Below are positions 38,380 through 47,932 of a stretch of 64,000 nt of DNA, one piece after another. The notes beneath the pieces are model-generated. The model did not search any database. It saw only the letters and a list, made by a program, of their open reading frames with translations, and was not told where the DNA came from. The stretch's first letter is position 1. Each line of letters begins with the position of its first letter. Source of the DNA: Spirosoma pollinicola (lineage in GTDB: Bacteria > Bacteroidota > Bacteroidia > Cytophagales > Spirosomataceae); assembly GCF_002831565.1 (NCBI RefSeq), contig NZ_CP025096.1, positions 3,573,027 to 3,637,026 on the forward strand, given 5' to 3'. The position numbers were made by a program, and so were the translations under genes.

Positions 38380-38607
38380 CTAGGGACAGTAGTCTGCCAA
38401 AAGGGATTGGCGTAAATGCTGGGCCACTTCACTACCCGCTCGTTTATAAGCAGCCAGTAGTAGTGTGAACTCTTGAAGCGCTTGTTTATCGTCAAAAACC
38501 ACTTCCAGCTCATGGTTATAATCTGGATTAATGAGTGGGGGCGCATACTCATCGAGGCCCGAAATATGTTTATTCTGAGCAAGCGTAAAAACGAAAGAAC
38601 GCTTCAT
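38380..38607 (-). CDS. Small protein of unknown function
   Basis: A 75-aa cytoplasmic protein starting MKRSFVFTLAQNKHISGLDE. The frame is open to 38655, but the ATG at 38607 is the better start. It continues HELEVVFDDKQALQEFTLLL, an alpha/beta pattern with conserved-looking acidic residues. No domain recognised. It converges with the 73-aa gene (gap 34 bases) and has a long AT-rich upstream region. Confidence 0.45.
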   Translation of the reverse strand: MKRSFVFTLAQNKHISGLDEYAPPLINPDYNHELEVVFDDKQALQEFTLLLAAYKRAGSEVAQHLRQSLLADYCP

Positions 38608-39053
38608 ACTTGATGTGAGTGTATATAAACACGACTTTCTTACCAGTTCCGCCAATCTCCGAACTGGGCAAAGTCAAGTTTTATGGATAAAAAACAATTA
38701 ACAAGATTACTATATTAAATTAAAGTACACAAGCAACAGGACTGAAAACCAACTAGTTACCATAATGTAAATTTGGGGTATTTTTATTTAAAAATAAATA
38801 AAAAAGATAAATTTTTGTATTTAAATAATGTATGTCTGCGGATCATTTTTGACGGGATTAATGGGGAATGGGATTTAAATGATGATTTGTTTGACCTTAA
38901 GTGATCGTTTTTTCTATTTTCTAACCATACACTCTAATATGGAATTAAGTTAAAAAACTTCATGATTTTTAACTTAACTGTCTATTAATCAGAGGCTATT
39001 CCCATACACTAATAAATAAAAATAAATGTAGCAACACCATATTTAAATTAGCC
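38608..39053. other. 446-bp AT-rich gap with no gene
   Basis: Very AT-rich, with no credible open frame on either strand. It contains one 12-bp perfect inverted repeat, TTAAGTTAAAAA (38945-38956) and its complement (38966-38977), spaced 9 bases. It borders the start of the aromatic-catabolism island. Confidence 0.55.
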
Positions 39054-40382
39054 TCAGGCGTCTATATTCCTGGATGGAATGGTGTATGCCATATACCCCG
39101 CTACAAGCAGTGGTAACGAAAACAAACTAAACAGCGTGGGTAAACTGAGGCCCATGTCAGATAGTATACCAAATAAAGCTGGCCCAAGAATAGCACCAAA
39201 TCGACCGACGCCCATAGCGAGTCCAACGCCTGTTGTCCGCATGGCGGAGGGGTACACCCTCGCTGTTGTTGGAAAGTAACCATTGAAGCCACCCTGAACA
39301 AAAAAGCCGATGAAAAATGTCATCAAAAAGACCAGTCCATAACCCATTTTCATGTTGCCGTAGAGCAGCATTACCCCGAATGCAAAGAGCATGAATGCAG
39401 GAATAAGTTTTCGAAGGCCAACCCGACCCACAACAAGCCCGAAAACCAGACCGCCTGAAAATGCTCCCACGTTCAGAGCCGTACCAACATACGTAGCCAA
39501 TTCGAAGGGCATTCCAAGTTCCTTGGCAAGCGTTGGTACCCAGCTCATCAGGGTATAGAGTGTGATAAAACCAAAGAAAATGCCGATCCACAGCCGAAAC
39601 GTCGACGCTCTGTAAGCCGGTGTAAACAGGTCGGCGTAGGGCACCGTGGGGTGTATATTACCAGCAGAAGGTAGCTTATCCAGCGTTATGTGACCCATGC
39701 GTGAGAGCAGCGTGTTGATCTGACGAAGTGCATTTTTCGGTTGCCGCTCGACTAAAAAGGCCAGTGACTCGGGCATGAACAGCATAATACTAATCAGCAT
39801 GAGGGTCGAAATAAGGCCAGCCGCCAGATAGGCCGACCGCCAGCCAAACTCCGGAATCGCCCATGCCGTGAAAAACCCGGCCAGAATAGCGCCGATTGGC
39901 CAGCCAGCCTGTACGATTCCGACATTAAAATCACGTCGCTTATTATTCGAAAACTCAGCCGCAACTGCCGCCAAGGTGGGCAGTATACCCCCAATACCCA
40001 GGCCCGTGATAAGTCGGCAAAGCAACAGCTGATAATAGGCACTTACTATAGACGATAGCAGCATACCGCCTGTTATGAGGCTCAAAGCAATAATAAATAG
40101 CTTGCGCCGACCGATTTTGTCGCTAAAGGGAGCTAGTAAAAAACAACCTGCTGTCATACCTGTCAGCCCCGCACTGAACACATAGCCAAGGTCTGACTTC
40201 GACAAAGCCCATTCACGGACAATTTCGGAGCCGGTAAACGACACCACCAGCACGTCGATGCCGTCGTTCATGTTCATGATAAAGCAAATCACGACCATTA
40301 ACACCTGGAAGCCACTCATTGGCGAGTCGTCGATCAGGGTTTTCAGCGAAGTTTGAGAGGGAGTTTCAGTTACGGGTGTCAT
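39054..40382 (-). CDS. MFS transporter, aromatic acid:proton symporter (PcaK-like)
   Basis: A 442-aa, 12-helix importer. The first helix contains MNDGIDVLVVSF, the D-G-x-D motif (Asp40, Asp43) that marks the aromatic acid:H+ symporter family of PcaK and BenK. The MFS signature SDKIGRRKLFI follows after helix 2, and its echo GRVGLRKLI comes in the second half. Its place beside the pca genes supports uptake of protocatechuate, 4-hydroxybenzoate or a relative. It is probably transcribed after the zinc dehydrogenase gene (98-bp gap). Confidence 0.88.
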   Translation of the reverse strand: MTPVTETPSQTSLKTLIDDSPMSGFQVLMVVICFIMNMNDGIDVLVVSFTGSEIVREWALSKSDLGYVFSAGLTGMTAGCFLLAPFSDKIGRRKLFIIALSLITGGMLLSSIVSAYYQLLLCRLITGLGIGGILPTLAAVAAEFSNNKRRDFNVGIVQAGWPIGAILAGFFTAWAIPEFGWRSAYLAAGLISTLMLISIMLFMPESLAFLVERQPKNALRQINTLLSRMGHITLDKLPSAGNIHPTVPYADLFTPAYRASTFRLWIGIFFGFITLYTLMSWVPTLAKELGMPFELATYVGTALNVGAFSGGLVFGLVVGRVGLRKLIPAFMLFAFGVMLLYGNMKMGYGLVFLMTFFIGFFVQGGFNGYFPTTARVYPSAMRTTGVGLAMGVGRFGAILGPALFGILSDMGLSLPTLFSLFSLPLLVAGYMAYTIPSRNIDA

Positions 40383-40480
40383 TGATTAGTAGATTAACAG
40401 GGCAGTACTACAGTGTATTTTTATAGTTGAGACGTGTGCATTTTATAAGGCACCCAAGAACAACACAAGTATCTAAGCAA

Positions 40481-41494
40481 TTAAACAGAAATCACAATTT
40501 TACTGTCTTCTCCTTTTGCGGCTGTTTCCAGGGCCGATTGTAAATCGTTGAGATTTGCCTGCTGCGAAATAATAAATCCCGGACGAATTACACGGGCGGC
40601 AATCAACTGAAGCGTCCGTTTGAAGTCGAATGGGTGATCATAAATAATTGACGGAACGATAGATATTCCTTCACGGGCGATTTTCAGGGGCGTAAACTGC
40701 GCTGGCTTCGCGGCAAGGCCTACCAGCACGATCTCGGACCCACGGGGGGCTGCTGCGGCTGCCAGTGTAGCCGTTGCTACTGCGCCAGCACATTCAAAGA
40801 CGGCACAAACCTCGTTTGCTAGCCAGGAATCGGCCAATGCCACTGCCTGACTATCTGCATCGCCCGAGGGACATAGAGCAACAGCACCCAGGCTTTCGGC
40901 CATTCTGAGCTTGCCGGGGCTGATTTCGGTAACAAACACCCGATAACCCAGGGCGAGAGCAAGGTGCGTGAGCAACAGCCCAATGGCTCCCAAACCAAGC
41001 ACCGCAATCGTGTCGCCGGGTTTGGCGCTCGACGTCAGCAGGGCATGAACGGCTACGGCCATTGGCTCGATGGTTACGGCGTCTTCGTCGGAAATGGCAT
41101 CGGGAACAGTCCAGCAAAAATTGGCGGGCAAGACAATGTATTCGGCAAAGGCACCGGGTTCATTTACACCAAATACACGTTTGTTGATGCATATATTACC
41201 CTTGCCTGCATAACAGTATCGACAGTTTCGGCAGGGAATATTAGGCTCTATCACCACACGCTCGCCTATAGTTCGGCCTGTTACACCAGCACCAAGTTTG
41301 TCAAGGTAGCCTAATCCTTCGTGACCAATAATGTTTGGTTTGTCCAAAAGTCGATGTCCCAAAAACAGGTGTACATCCGACCCGCATACACCAATCAGTT
41401 TCAACTTTACGCGTACTTCGCCAATGCCCGGTTCAGGTATTGGCACATCCTGAAGTTGAATATGTTTGGGTGATTGAAGAAAAGCCGCTCTCAT
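40481..41494 (-). CDS. Zinc-dependent medium-chain dehydrogenase
   Basis: A 337-aa NAD(P)-dependent alcohol/polyol-type dehydrogenase. Catalytic zinc ligands are Cys37 in GVCGSD and His58/Glu59 in GHEG. The structural zinc site has Cys88, 91, 94 and 102 in CRNCRYCYAGKGNIC. The cofactor-binding site is VLGLGAIGLL. Its sequence is of the sorbitol/threonine dehydrogenase class, so the substrate is open; in this island it may oxidise a hydroxylated precursor feeding into protocatechuate (inference). Confidence 0.88.
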   Translation of the reverse strand: MRAAFLQSPKHIQLQDVPIPEPGIGEVRVKLKLIGVCGSDVHLFLGHRLLDKPNIIGHEGLGYLDKLGAGVTGRTIGERVVIEPNIPCRNCRYCYAGKGNICINKRVFGVNEPGAFAEYIVLPANFCWTVPDAISDEDAVTIEPMAVAVHALLTSSAKPGDTIAVLGLGAIGLLLTHLALALGYRVFVTEISPGKLRMAESLGAVALCPSGDADSQAVALADSWLANEVCAVFECAGAVATATLAAAAAPRGSEIVLVGLAAKPAQFTPLKIAREGISIVPSIIYDHPFDFKRTLQLIAARVIRPGFIISQQANLNDLQSALETAAKGEDSKIVISV

Positions 41495-41622
41495 ACTACC
41501 TATATCGGGTTATCGTCACATAGGAACGTGACGTAAAAAAAGCTACATTAAGATTGACAGACAGGCCGGTTAATAGCAATAAAAGGAGTCAAAAGTACCA
41601 AAGATCAAGCAGAAAAAACGGC

Positions 41623-42531
41623 TTACTTTACCAGATCAAGTACGTTTGTCGGCATAGGCTGCACTTGCCGAAACGCTTTGGGTGTCAGACCGGTCTGCTT
41701 CTTGAACAGCCGCGAAAAATAGGCGGGGTCTTCGAAGTTAAGTCGGTAAGCTACTTCGGCAATTGTATAGTCTGTTTGCGTAAGGTATTTGCGGGCTTCA
41801 GTTAAAAAGTAGTCATAAACAATCTGCATGGCCGACTTTTGCATCAACTCCCGGCAAACCCGATTCAGGTGTACGGCAGTAATACTCTGTTCATCAGCAT
41901 ATTGACTGATATTTTTTTGTGGATTCCGCTCCTGCCGAATCCGCTTTTGAAATGTTCGGTAGATAGATAGGCTTCGATTTTTAGGAGTCGTTTCGACTAC
42001 CTGTTGTTGCCGGACATAGCGGAATACATCGGTTAAAAAAGCTGTAAGTACTGACTGAAGCACACATTCCCGGTTGGGTAAATTGTCTGCCGATTCTTCC
42101 TCCAGCCGGTCAAGCAACGTTTTTAAATAGGCAAACCAGCGCAATTGATTTTGAGCCGAAACAACTTGTATATGACCACCTTCGAGGCCAATGGCCGGGG
42201 TTTTAGCAGTCAGATCGTCGACAAACGAAGCCGAAACAGTTAACACTGTTCCGCTGGCTTCTGTAATGTAGCGCAATCCATGCAGGGTGTTTTCGGGAAT
42301 CAGCAGCAGGCAGGGACTGGTAAATGGCAATTCACCTGTATCTGACCAGATTATGCCATTGCCTGTTTCTACATAAAATAGCTGAAAAAGATGCGCGTGA
42401 ACATGCGGCTTTATAATCCATTTATGCCGGGGACTACGCGTTTCGATTCGCTCGATCTGGACAAAATCGGGCAAAATTACAGCGTGTTGATCGCCGTAAA
42501 GGCCATTGTAATGTTGAATAGCCTGTTTCAT
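41623..42531 (-). CDS. AraC family transcriptional regulator
   Basis: A 302-aa regulator. The N-terminal cupin domain (about 20-110) has HKWIIKPHVHAHLFQLFYVE, as in AraC proteins that sense small aromatics (PobR/PobC-like). The C-terminal double helix-turn-helix (about 195-295) has ITAVHLNRVCRELM and the family signature TIAEVAYRLNFEDPAYFSRL. It is divergent from pcaH across 167 bp that contain the direct repeat TCCTAAAGCC, so it is the probable activator of the pca operon. Confidence 0.88.
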   Translation of the reverse strand: MKQAIQHYNGLYGDQHAVILPDFVQIERIETRSPRHKWIIKPHVHAHLFQLFYVETGNGIIWSDTGELPFTSPCLLLIPENTLHGLRYITEASGTVLTVSASFVDDLTAKTPAIGLEGGHIQVVSAQNQLRWFAYLKTLLDRLEEESADNLPNRECVLQSVLTAFLTDVFRYVRQQQVVETTPKNRSLSIYRTFQKRIRQERNPQKNISQYADEQSITAVHLNRVCRELMQKSAMQIVYDYFLTEARKYLTQTDYTIAEVAYRLNFEDPAYFSRLFKKQTGLTPKAFRQVQPMPTNVLDLVK

Positions 42532-42602
42532 GTCATATATAGATGCCCGTGAATCATGCCCATAAAATAATGTATAATTTGTCTCTATTTTCAGCTGCTT
42601 TG

Positions 42603-42692
42603 TCCTAAAGCCCGGTTACTTCCCTAATCTACTTTTGCACCAGTATCCTAAAGCCAATAGAACCAACTGATGACTAGTCTATAAACCTAAAG
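42603..42692 (+). promoter_or_regulatory. Direct repeats and promoter element between the AraC gene and pcaH
   Basis: TCCTAAAGCC occurs at 42603-42612 and again at 42646-42655, 43 bases apart; a shorter CCTAAAG is at 42686-42692. A TAnnTTTG match (TACTTTTG, 42630-42637) lies between the first two, about 60 bases before pcaH. Directly repeated sites are the usual arrangement for AraC-type activators. Confidence 0.45.
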
Positions 42693-42698
42693 TCTACT

Positions 42699-43385
42699 AT
42701 GGAAACGCTCGATTTTAATGTACACCCTCCGCACTTATCGCCCGCCTATAAGTCGACCATTCTTAGAAGCCCGACAAAACCCTTGCTGATTGTTCAGGAA
42801 CATCTGAAAGACTTGTCGATGCCCGTTTTCGGTGAATCGGTACTCGGAAAGTTCGACAACGATCTGACAAAAAATGCCCGCGCCAATGGTGACCCGATCG
42901 GTGAACGTATCAAAGTGGCAGGCCGGGTAATGGACCAGAGCGGCAGGGGTTTATCCAATGTCCTCGTTGAAATCTGGCAGGCCAATGCCGCCGGGCGTTA
43001 CATTCACAAGGCTGAGATTCACGACGCTCCACTCGATCCAAATTTTCTGGGCAGCGGGCGCTTGCTAACCGACAGCGAGGGGCGTTATTCATTCTATACC
43101 ATAAAACCGGGCGCCTATCCCTGGGGTAATCATTATAATGCCTGGCGACCTAACCACATCCACTTTTCGGTGATGGGTCATCAGTTTGAACAGCGGCTGA
43201 TAACCCAGATGTATTTCCCCGGCGATCCGCTGTTTGCCTTTGACCCGATCTTCCAGTCGACGCCGGTTCATGCCCGTGAGTTACTGATTTCCAAGTTCAA
43301 CATGGACTGGACCGAGCCGGAATTTGCACTGGCCTACGAGTTTAACATTGTACTGAACGGACGCAAAAACACCCCATTTGAGTAA
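42699..43385 (+). CDS. pcaH: Protocatechuate 3,4-dioxygenase, beta subunit
   Basis: Iron(III) subunit that opens the ring of protocatechuate to 3-carboxy-cis,cis-muconate. All four iron ligands can be placed: Tyr101 (AAGRYIHK), Tyr140 (PGAYPWGNH), His153 and His155 (RPNHIHFS). The spacings of 39, 13 and 2 residues equal those of the Pseudomonas enzyme (Tyr408, Tyr447, His460, His462). Length (228 aa) is normal. It is the first gene of the pca operon; its stop codon overlaps the pcaG region by one base. Confidence 0.96.
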   Translation: METLDFNVHPPHLSPAYKSTILRSPTKPLLIVQEHLKDLSMPVFGESVLGKFDNDLTKNARANGDPIGERIKVAGRVMDQSGRGLSNVLVEIWQANAAGRYIHKAEIHDAPLDPNFLGSGRLLTDSEGRYSFYTIKPGAYPWGNHYNAWRPNHIHFSVMGHQFEQRLITQMYFPGDPLFAFDPIFQSTPVHARELLISKFNMDWTEPEFALAYEFNIVLNGRKNTPFE

Positions 43386-43996
43386 TGGAATATCTAAGAG
43401 AGACCCCTTCACAAACCGTGGGGCCGTTTTTTGCCTATAGCCTGACGGCCGAGCAGTACGGTTATGCCTACAATAGTATTATGAATCATGCGCTGGTAAG
43501 CGACCAGATACCAGACAACTATGCTGGTGCCGAGCACATTTATATCCAAGGCCGCATTTATGACGGTAATGGTAATGCCATTCCGGATGCTATTGTCGAA
43601 CTATGGCAGGCCGATCCGCTGGGTCATTATCGGACGGAGCCTATTGGCTTGAAAAATGGTCAGCCCGACTTTACAGGACTGGGTCGTATGGGAACAGGTA
43701 CCTTGCCAGATGGCCAGTTTCGATTCAAAACGCTCAAACCCGGCGCCGTAGATACAGCCTCGGCGCCAGTAATTAATGTTACATTGTTTATGCGGGGCTC
43801 CCTCCGGGGCCTGACTACCCGACTCTATTTTTCGGACGAGGCCGAAGCGAATCAGCAGGATGCCCTCCTGAGCGCCGTTGATTCCGACCGGCGGCATACG
43901 CTTGTTGCCCAACGGCTGGACCAGAATGGCCAGATCTTTTATACCTTCGACCTGTATATGCAGGGCCAGAATGAAACCGTTTTCTTTGCCGCTTAA
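43385..43996 (+). CDS. pcaG: Protocatechuate 3,4-dioxygenase, alpha subunit
   Basis: Partner of PcaH in the dioxygenase; it shapes the substrate pocket but lacks the iron ligands. The 203-aa chain begins with [15 protein letters not shown], the family hallmark, and keeps the dioxygenase fold strands ([38 protein letters not shown]). Where the beta subunit has HIH, this one has no paired histidines, as expected. Translation is coupled to pcaH (one-base overlap) and the next gene starts 2 bases after it. Confidence 0.95.
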   Translation: MEYLRETPSQTVGPFFAYSLTAEQYGYAYNSIMNHALVSDQIPDNYAGAEHIYIQGRIYDGNGNAIPDAIVELWQADPLGHYRTEPIGLKNGQPDFTGLGRMGTGTLPDGQFRFKTLKPGAVDTASAPVINVTLFMRGSLRGLTTRLYFSDEAEANQQDALLSAVDSDRRHTLVAQRLDQNGQIFYTFDLYMQGQNETVFFAA

Positions 43997-43998
43997 CT

Positions 43999-45336
43999 AT
44001 GAAACAAGTACCCATTATCACTGCCGACGAAGCCGCACTTAAAGTTAAAGACGGTGATACATTGCTGGGGGGAGGCTTCGGAATGACGGGGAACCCCGTC
44101 CATTTGCTTCATGCTCTTGCCCAAACCAGCACAAAAAACCTGACGTTTATTGGCAATAATGTGGGGGAGCCGGGTCTTGGCGGGGGGCGGTTGTTGCTGA
44201 ATGGTCAGCTTCGAAAAATGATCGGCTCATTTTTTACCAGTAATCCCGACGCCGTAAAAGCCGCGCAATCTGGAACCGTTGCGTATGAACTTCTTCCACA
44301 AGGCACGCTGGCCGAGGCTATCCGGGCCGGTGGTGCCGGCATTGGTGGTTTTTATACGCCAACATCTGCCGGAACATTAATTGCCGAGGGCCGCGAGACT
44401 AAAATTCTGAATGGCGTAGAACAGGTCTTCATTCCCGGTATTCGGGCCAATGTGGCGTTCATTCGGGCATGGCGAGCGGATACGGCAGGTAACCTGACCT
44501 ACCGTATGACTGAGCAGAATTTCAACCGGGCAATGGCCACGGCTGCTGATCTGGTTATAGCCGAAGTGGAAGAAATTGTACCCGTTGGCACAATCGACCC
44601 GAATCATATTCAAACGCCGGGTTGTTTCGTTGATTTTCTGGTACAAGCACACGTTTCGGCCGAGATGCTGGGTTCATCGGCGTCGCTGGGAGCTGGGCGT
44701 AAAGCCAGCCAGTCGCGGCTGAACATGGCTCGACGGGCATTTGACGAATTAAAATCCGGCGATGTTGTTAACCTCGGCATTGGCATTCCTACCCTCGTCG
44801 CCGACCTGATTCAGCCAGAACAGGGCATTATTCTGCATACCGAAAACGGAATGCTTGGCGTGGGACCGCCCCCAACCGATGGCGGTGGTGCTATGGATTA
44901 CCCTGTCAATGCAGGCAAAATTCCGGTTACCGCCTTGCCCGGCAGTAGTTATTTCGACTCGGCAGATTCCTTTGCCATGATTCGGGGCGGTCATATCGAC
45001 GTAGCCATTATGGGTGGTCTGGAAGTCGATGAATCAGGAAATCTAGCCAACTGGGCCGTACCGGGCAAACCGCTTCTGGGTGTTGGCGGGGCAATGGATC
45101 TAGCATCAGGGGCAAAAAAACTCATCATCACGCTCACTCATGCCGACCCTGATGGTACGTCCAAAATTGTCCCTAAATGCACCCTGCCCATCACTGCCGA
45201 AGGCGTCGTTGACCTTGTTATTACCGAATTAGCCGTATTTGGCTACCCAAACGGTCAACTCACCCTTCTCGAACTAATGCCCGGCGCTACGCTGGAAGAC
45301 GTAAAAGCTAAAACGGCTGCGAAATTTAAAGAGTGA
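43999..45336 (+). CDS. 3-oxoadipate CoA-transferase, fused A and B subunits
   Basis: Moves CoA from succinyl-CoA to 3-oxoadipate in the protocatechuate pathway. A single 445-aa chain joins the two subunits that are separate (PcaI, PcaJ) in Pseudomonas: the A part spans about 1-225 with [19 protein letters not shown], and the B part about 235-445 with [11 protein letters not shown] and the catalytic Glu282 in HTENGMLG. The assignment to oxoadipate rests on its place in the pca operon; by sequence alone a general 3-oxoacid CoA-transferase is possible. The stop codon lies in the arm of the octamer repeat hairpin. Confidence 0.9.
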   Translation: MKQVPIITADEAALKVKDGDTLLGGGFGMTGNPVHLLHALAQTSTKNLTFIGNNVGEPGLGGGRLLLNGQLRKMIGSFFTSNPDAVKAAQSGTVAYELLPQGTLAEAIRAGGAGIGGFYTPTSAGTLIAEGRETKILNGVEQVFIPGIRANVAFIRAWRADTAGNLTYRMTEQNFNRAMATAADLVIAEVEEIVPVGTIDPNHIQTPGCFVDFLVQAHVSAEMLGSSASLGAGRKASQSRLNMARRAFDELKSGDVVNLGIGIPTLVADLIQPEQGIILHTENGMLGVGPPPTDGGGAMDYPVNAGKIPVTALPGSSYFDSADSFAMIRGGHIDVAIMGGLEVDESGNLANWAVPGKPLLGVGGAMDLASGAKKLIITLTHADPDGTSKIVPKCTLPITAEGVVDLVITELAVFGYPNGQLTLLELMPGATLEDVKAKTAAKFKE

Positions 45337-45423
45337 AAGAGCAAAAGAGTAAGCGAGCGATATTCGCGGCAGCCACTCTTTCACTCTTTCGCTCTTTCGC
45401 TCTTTCACCCTCTCACTCTTTAC
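45328..45423. repeat. Hairpin built of 8-bp tandem units between the CoA-transferase gene and pcaF
   Basis: The right side (45376-45423) is six octamers of the type CTCTTTCR; the left side (45328-45359) is four purine-rich octamers (AAAGAGTG, AAAGAGCA, AAAGAGTA, AGCGAGCG). The two sides pair imperfectly. The left side covers the CoA-transferase stop codon and the right side ends 3 bases before pcaF. Confidence 0.8.
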
Positions 45424-45426
45424 TTA

Positions 45427-46623
45427 ATGGAATCGTACATCTGTGATTATATCCGCACACCTATTGGCCGATATGGCGGTGCCTTGTCGAGCATACGGCC
45501 CGACGACCTGGCGGCTATCGTTCTCCGCGCCCTGATGGACCGCTCTCCCGGCGTGGACTGGTCTGCCCTCGACGACGTTATTCTGGGTTGCGCCAATCAG
45601 GCAGGAGAAGACAATCGTAATGTTGCCCGTATGGCCGTATTATTGGCGGGTATGCCCGTAGGTGTTAGCGGTACAACAATCAATCGGCTTTGTGGCTCCG
45701 GTATGGACGCGGTGCTAACTGCCAGCCGCCTAATTCGGGCGGGAGAAGCCGATCTGGTCATAGCCGGAGGGGTGGAGAGTATGTCGCGCGCGCCTTTTGT
45801 TCTGCCCAAAGCCGAAAGTGGCTTTTCGCGTGCTGCCGAAATTTATGACACAACTATTGGCTGGCGGTTCGTTAACAAGGAGATGCAAAAGTTGTACGGC
45901 ACCGACTCTATGCCCGAAACGGGTGAGAATGTGGCAGCCGATTTCGGCATTTCCCGCGAAGATCAGGATCAGTTTGCACTCCGCAGCCAGCAAAAAGCAA
46001 GTGCCGCTATAGCCAGTGGCCGATTGGCAAAGGAGATTGTTCCCGTCACGGTGAAACAAGGGAAAACTACTGCCGTTGTGGAGACCGACGAGCATCCACG
46101 CGCTACTTCACTGGAACAGCTAGCCAGATTAGGCACGCCTTTTCGCGAAAATGGCACCGTCACGGCGGGCAATGCGTCGGGGGTGAATGACGGGGCGGCA
46201 GGCTTGCTGCTGGCATCAGAAAAAGCCATTCGGCAATACGGACTTACCCCACTGGCACGGGTTGTAGGAGGAGCTACAGCGGGTGTACCACCCCGAATTA
46301 TGGGTATTGGACCTGTACCCGCCACGCAAAAATTGCTCAGTCGGCTAAACCTGACGGTAAGCGATCTCGACGTCATCGAACTAAATGAAGCCTTTGCCAG
46401 CCAAGGGCTAGCCGTACTTCGTCAATTAGATATTGCCGACGACGATAATCGTGTGAACGCCAATGGTGGTGCTATTGCCCTGGGGCACCCGTTGGGTATG
46501 TCGGGGGCGCGGCTCGTGGGCACCGCTGCCCTGGAATTGCAGGAGCGGTCGGTACGATACGCCCTAACAACCATGTGCATTGGTGTTGGGCAGGGTATCG
46601 CACTGATGCTTGAAAAAGCGTAG
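45427..46623 (+). CDS. pcaF: 3-oxoadipyl-CoA thiolase
   Basis: Last step of the beta-ketoadipate pathway: cleaves 3-oxoadipyl-CoA into succinyl-CoA and acetyl-CoA. The 398-aa thiolase has the acyl-accepting Cys89 (NRLCGSGMDAV), GGVESMSRAPFVLPK, the His motif NANGGAIALGHPLGMSGAR and the second active-site Cys in TTMCIGVGQG. General acetyl-CoA acyltransferases look similar; the operon context decides for PcaF. The octamer hairpin lies directly before its ATG and could separate its expression from the upstream genes. Confidence 0.92.
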   Translation: MESYICDYIRTPIGRYGGALSSIRPDDLAAIVLRALMDRSPGVDWSALDDVILGCANQAGEDNRNVARMAVLLAGMPVGVSGTTINRLCGSGMDAVLTASRLIRAGEADLVIAGGVESMSRAPFVLPKAESGFSRAAEIYDTTIGWRFVNKEMQKLYGTDSMPETGENVAADFGISREDQDQFALRSQQKASAAIASGRLAKEIVPVTVKQGKTTAVVETDEHPRATSLEQLARLGTPFRENGTVTAGNASGVNDGAAGLLLASEKAIRQYGLTPLARVVGGATAGVPPRIMGIGPVPATQKLLSRLNLTVSDLDVIELNEAFASQGLAVLRQLDIADDDNRVNANGGAIALGHPLGMSGARLVGTAALELQERSVRYALTTMCIGVGQGIALMLEKA

Positions 46624-46647
46624 ATTGACCCGTATTGGTATTCCGGC

Positions 46648-47931
46648 ATGAGCTTATACAGAACCCTATTTTATCAACCAGACGTCAACGCGCTTTATTC
46701 CGACGAAGCAACCGTTGCTTATATGCTTTGGGCGGAGTCGGCACTGGCGCGGGCGCAGGCCCTTCATGGCCTCATTCCCGGTTGGGCCGCCGATGCGATT
46801 GCTGCTAGTTGCAACAGTCAGTTGATTGATATAAACCAGTTGGTCAATACCATTCCCCTGGGTGCCAACGCCTGTATTCCATTGGTAAAACAACTGACGA
46901 CTCTGGTGGAAAAGCAATCTCCTGAAGCCTCCCCCTACATTCATTTTGGGGCTACCAGTCAGGATATTATCGACACAGCTACCATGCTTCAAAGCCGGGA
47001 TGCGGTACTATTCATTCAAAAAGACCTACACCGGCTCATTGCCCAACTTACTGCTCTGGCTGTCGAACATGACCAGACGCCAATGGTGGGTCGAACGCTC
47101 CTGCAACAAGCCAAACCAATTACTTTTGGCTTTAAGGTGCGTACCTGGCTCGATGGACTTGGGCGTTCGTCAAGTAGACTAGAGAACTTATTTTCCGAGA
47201 CTTTTGCCCTTCAACTTGGTGGTGCGGTAGGTGACCTGAAATCAATGGGTTCAGCAGGCCCGGCCATCGCCCAAACTATGGCCGACGATCTCGGGCTATA
47301 TAATCCGACAATGGCCTGGCATACCCAGCGCGACCGCATCGCCGACATTGCCGCCAAGCTGGGAATACTTGTGGGTGCCGTCGCCAAAATCGCTACCGAC
47401 ATTAGTTTGATGATGCAAACCGAAGTGGGCGAAGTGCTGGAACCTGCCGGGGCAGGCAAAGGAGGTTCATCGGCCATGCCTCACAAACGTAATCCGGTTT
47501 CGTCGGTCGCTATCCGGGCTATTGCCGGGCGTACCCCTAACCTGGTTGCCACACTTTTCGGCTGCCTGATGCAGGATCATGAACGAGCCAGTGGAGCCTG
47601 GCATGCCGAATGGGAACCGTTGGCAGAGCTGATTCAGCTTACGGCGGGGGCTGTTCATCAGGCTGTAGTGATGACGGATGGATTGGTTGTGAACGTCGAA
47701 CAGATGCGAAAAAACCTTGACGCCACAAACGGGCTGCTCTTTGCCGAAAACGTGGCTCTGGCCTTGGCGCCTAAAATTGGCAAGTCGCAGGCAACCGCTT
47801 TTATTGAAACGGCCTGTTGGGAATCTCAACAGGCAGGCCAACACCTTAACGTTTACCTTTCTAACCAACCCTTAATACAACAGCATTTCACCCCCGGCGA
47901 ACTGGCTACCCTCTTTGATCCGACTCGTTGA
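46648..47931 (+). CDS. pcaB: 3-carboxy-cis,cis-muconate cycloisomerase
   Basis: Second step of the pathway: closes carboxymuconate to 4-carboxymuconolactone. A 427-aa member of the fumarase/aspartase superfamily with the signature GSSAMPHKRNP at 273-283, and the other conserved regions HFGATSQDIIDTA (99-111) and GRTLLQQAKPITFGFK (148-163), the latter typical of PcaB. Length fits. It is the last recognisable pca gene of the operon; pcaC and pcaD, needed for the next two steps, do not follow. Confidence 0.94.
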   Translation: MSLYRTLFYQPDVNALYSDEATVAYMLWAESALARAQALHGLIPGWAADAIAASCNSQLIDINQLVNTIPLGANACIPLVKQLTTLVEKQSPEASPYIHFGATSQDIIDTATMLQSRDAVLFIQKDLHRLIAQLTALAVEHDQTPMVGRTLLQQAKPITFGFKVRTWLDGLGRSSSRLENLFSETFALQLGGAVGDLKSMGSAGPAIAQTMADDLGLYNPTMAWHTQRDRIADIAAKLGILVGAVAKIATDISLMMQTEVGEVLEPAGAGKGGSSAMPHKRNPVSSVAIRAIAGRTPNLVATLFGCLMQDHERASGAWHAEWEPLAELIQLTAGAVHQAVVMTDGLVVNVEQMRKNLDATNGLLFAENVALALAPKIGKSQATAFIETACWESQQAGQHLNVYLSNQPLIQQHFTPGELATLFDPTR

Positions 47932-47932
47932 T

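Noticed and set aside
45376..45423. Possible CRISPR array
   Set aside because: The repeats are contiguous 8-bp units without spacers.
42699..47931. Recent transfer of the pca island
   Set aside because: The genes show no transposase, integrase, tRNA border or evident base-composition break from their neighbours.
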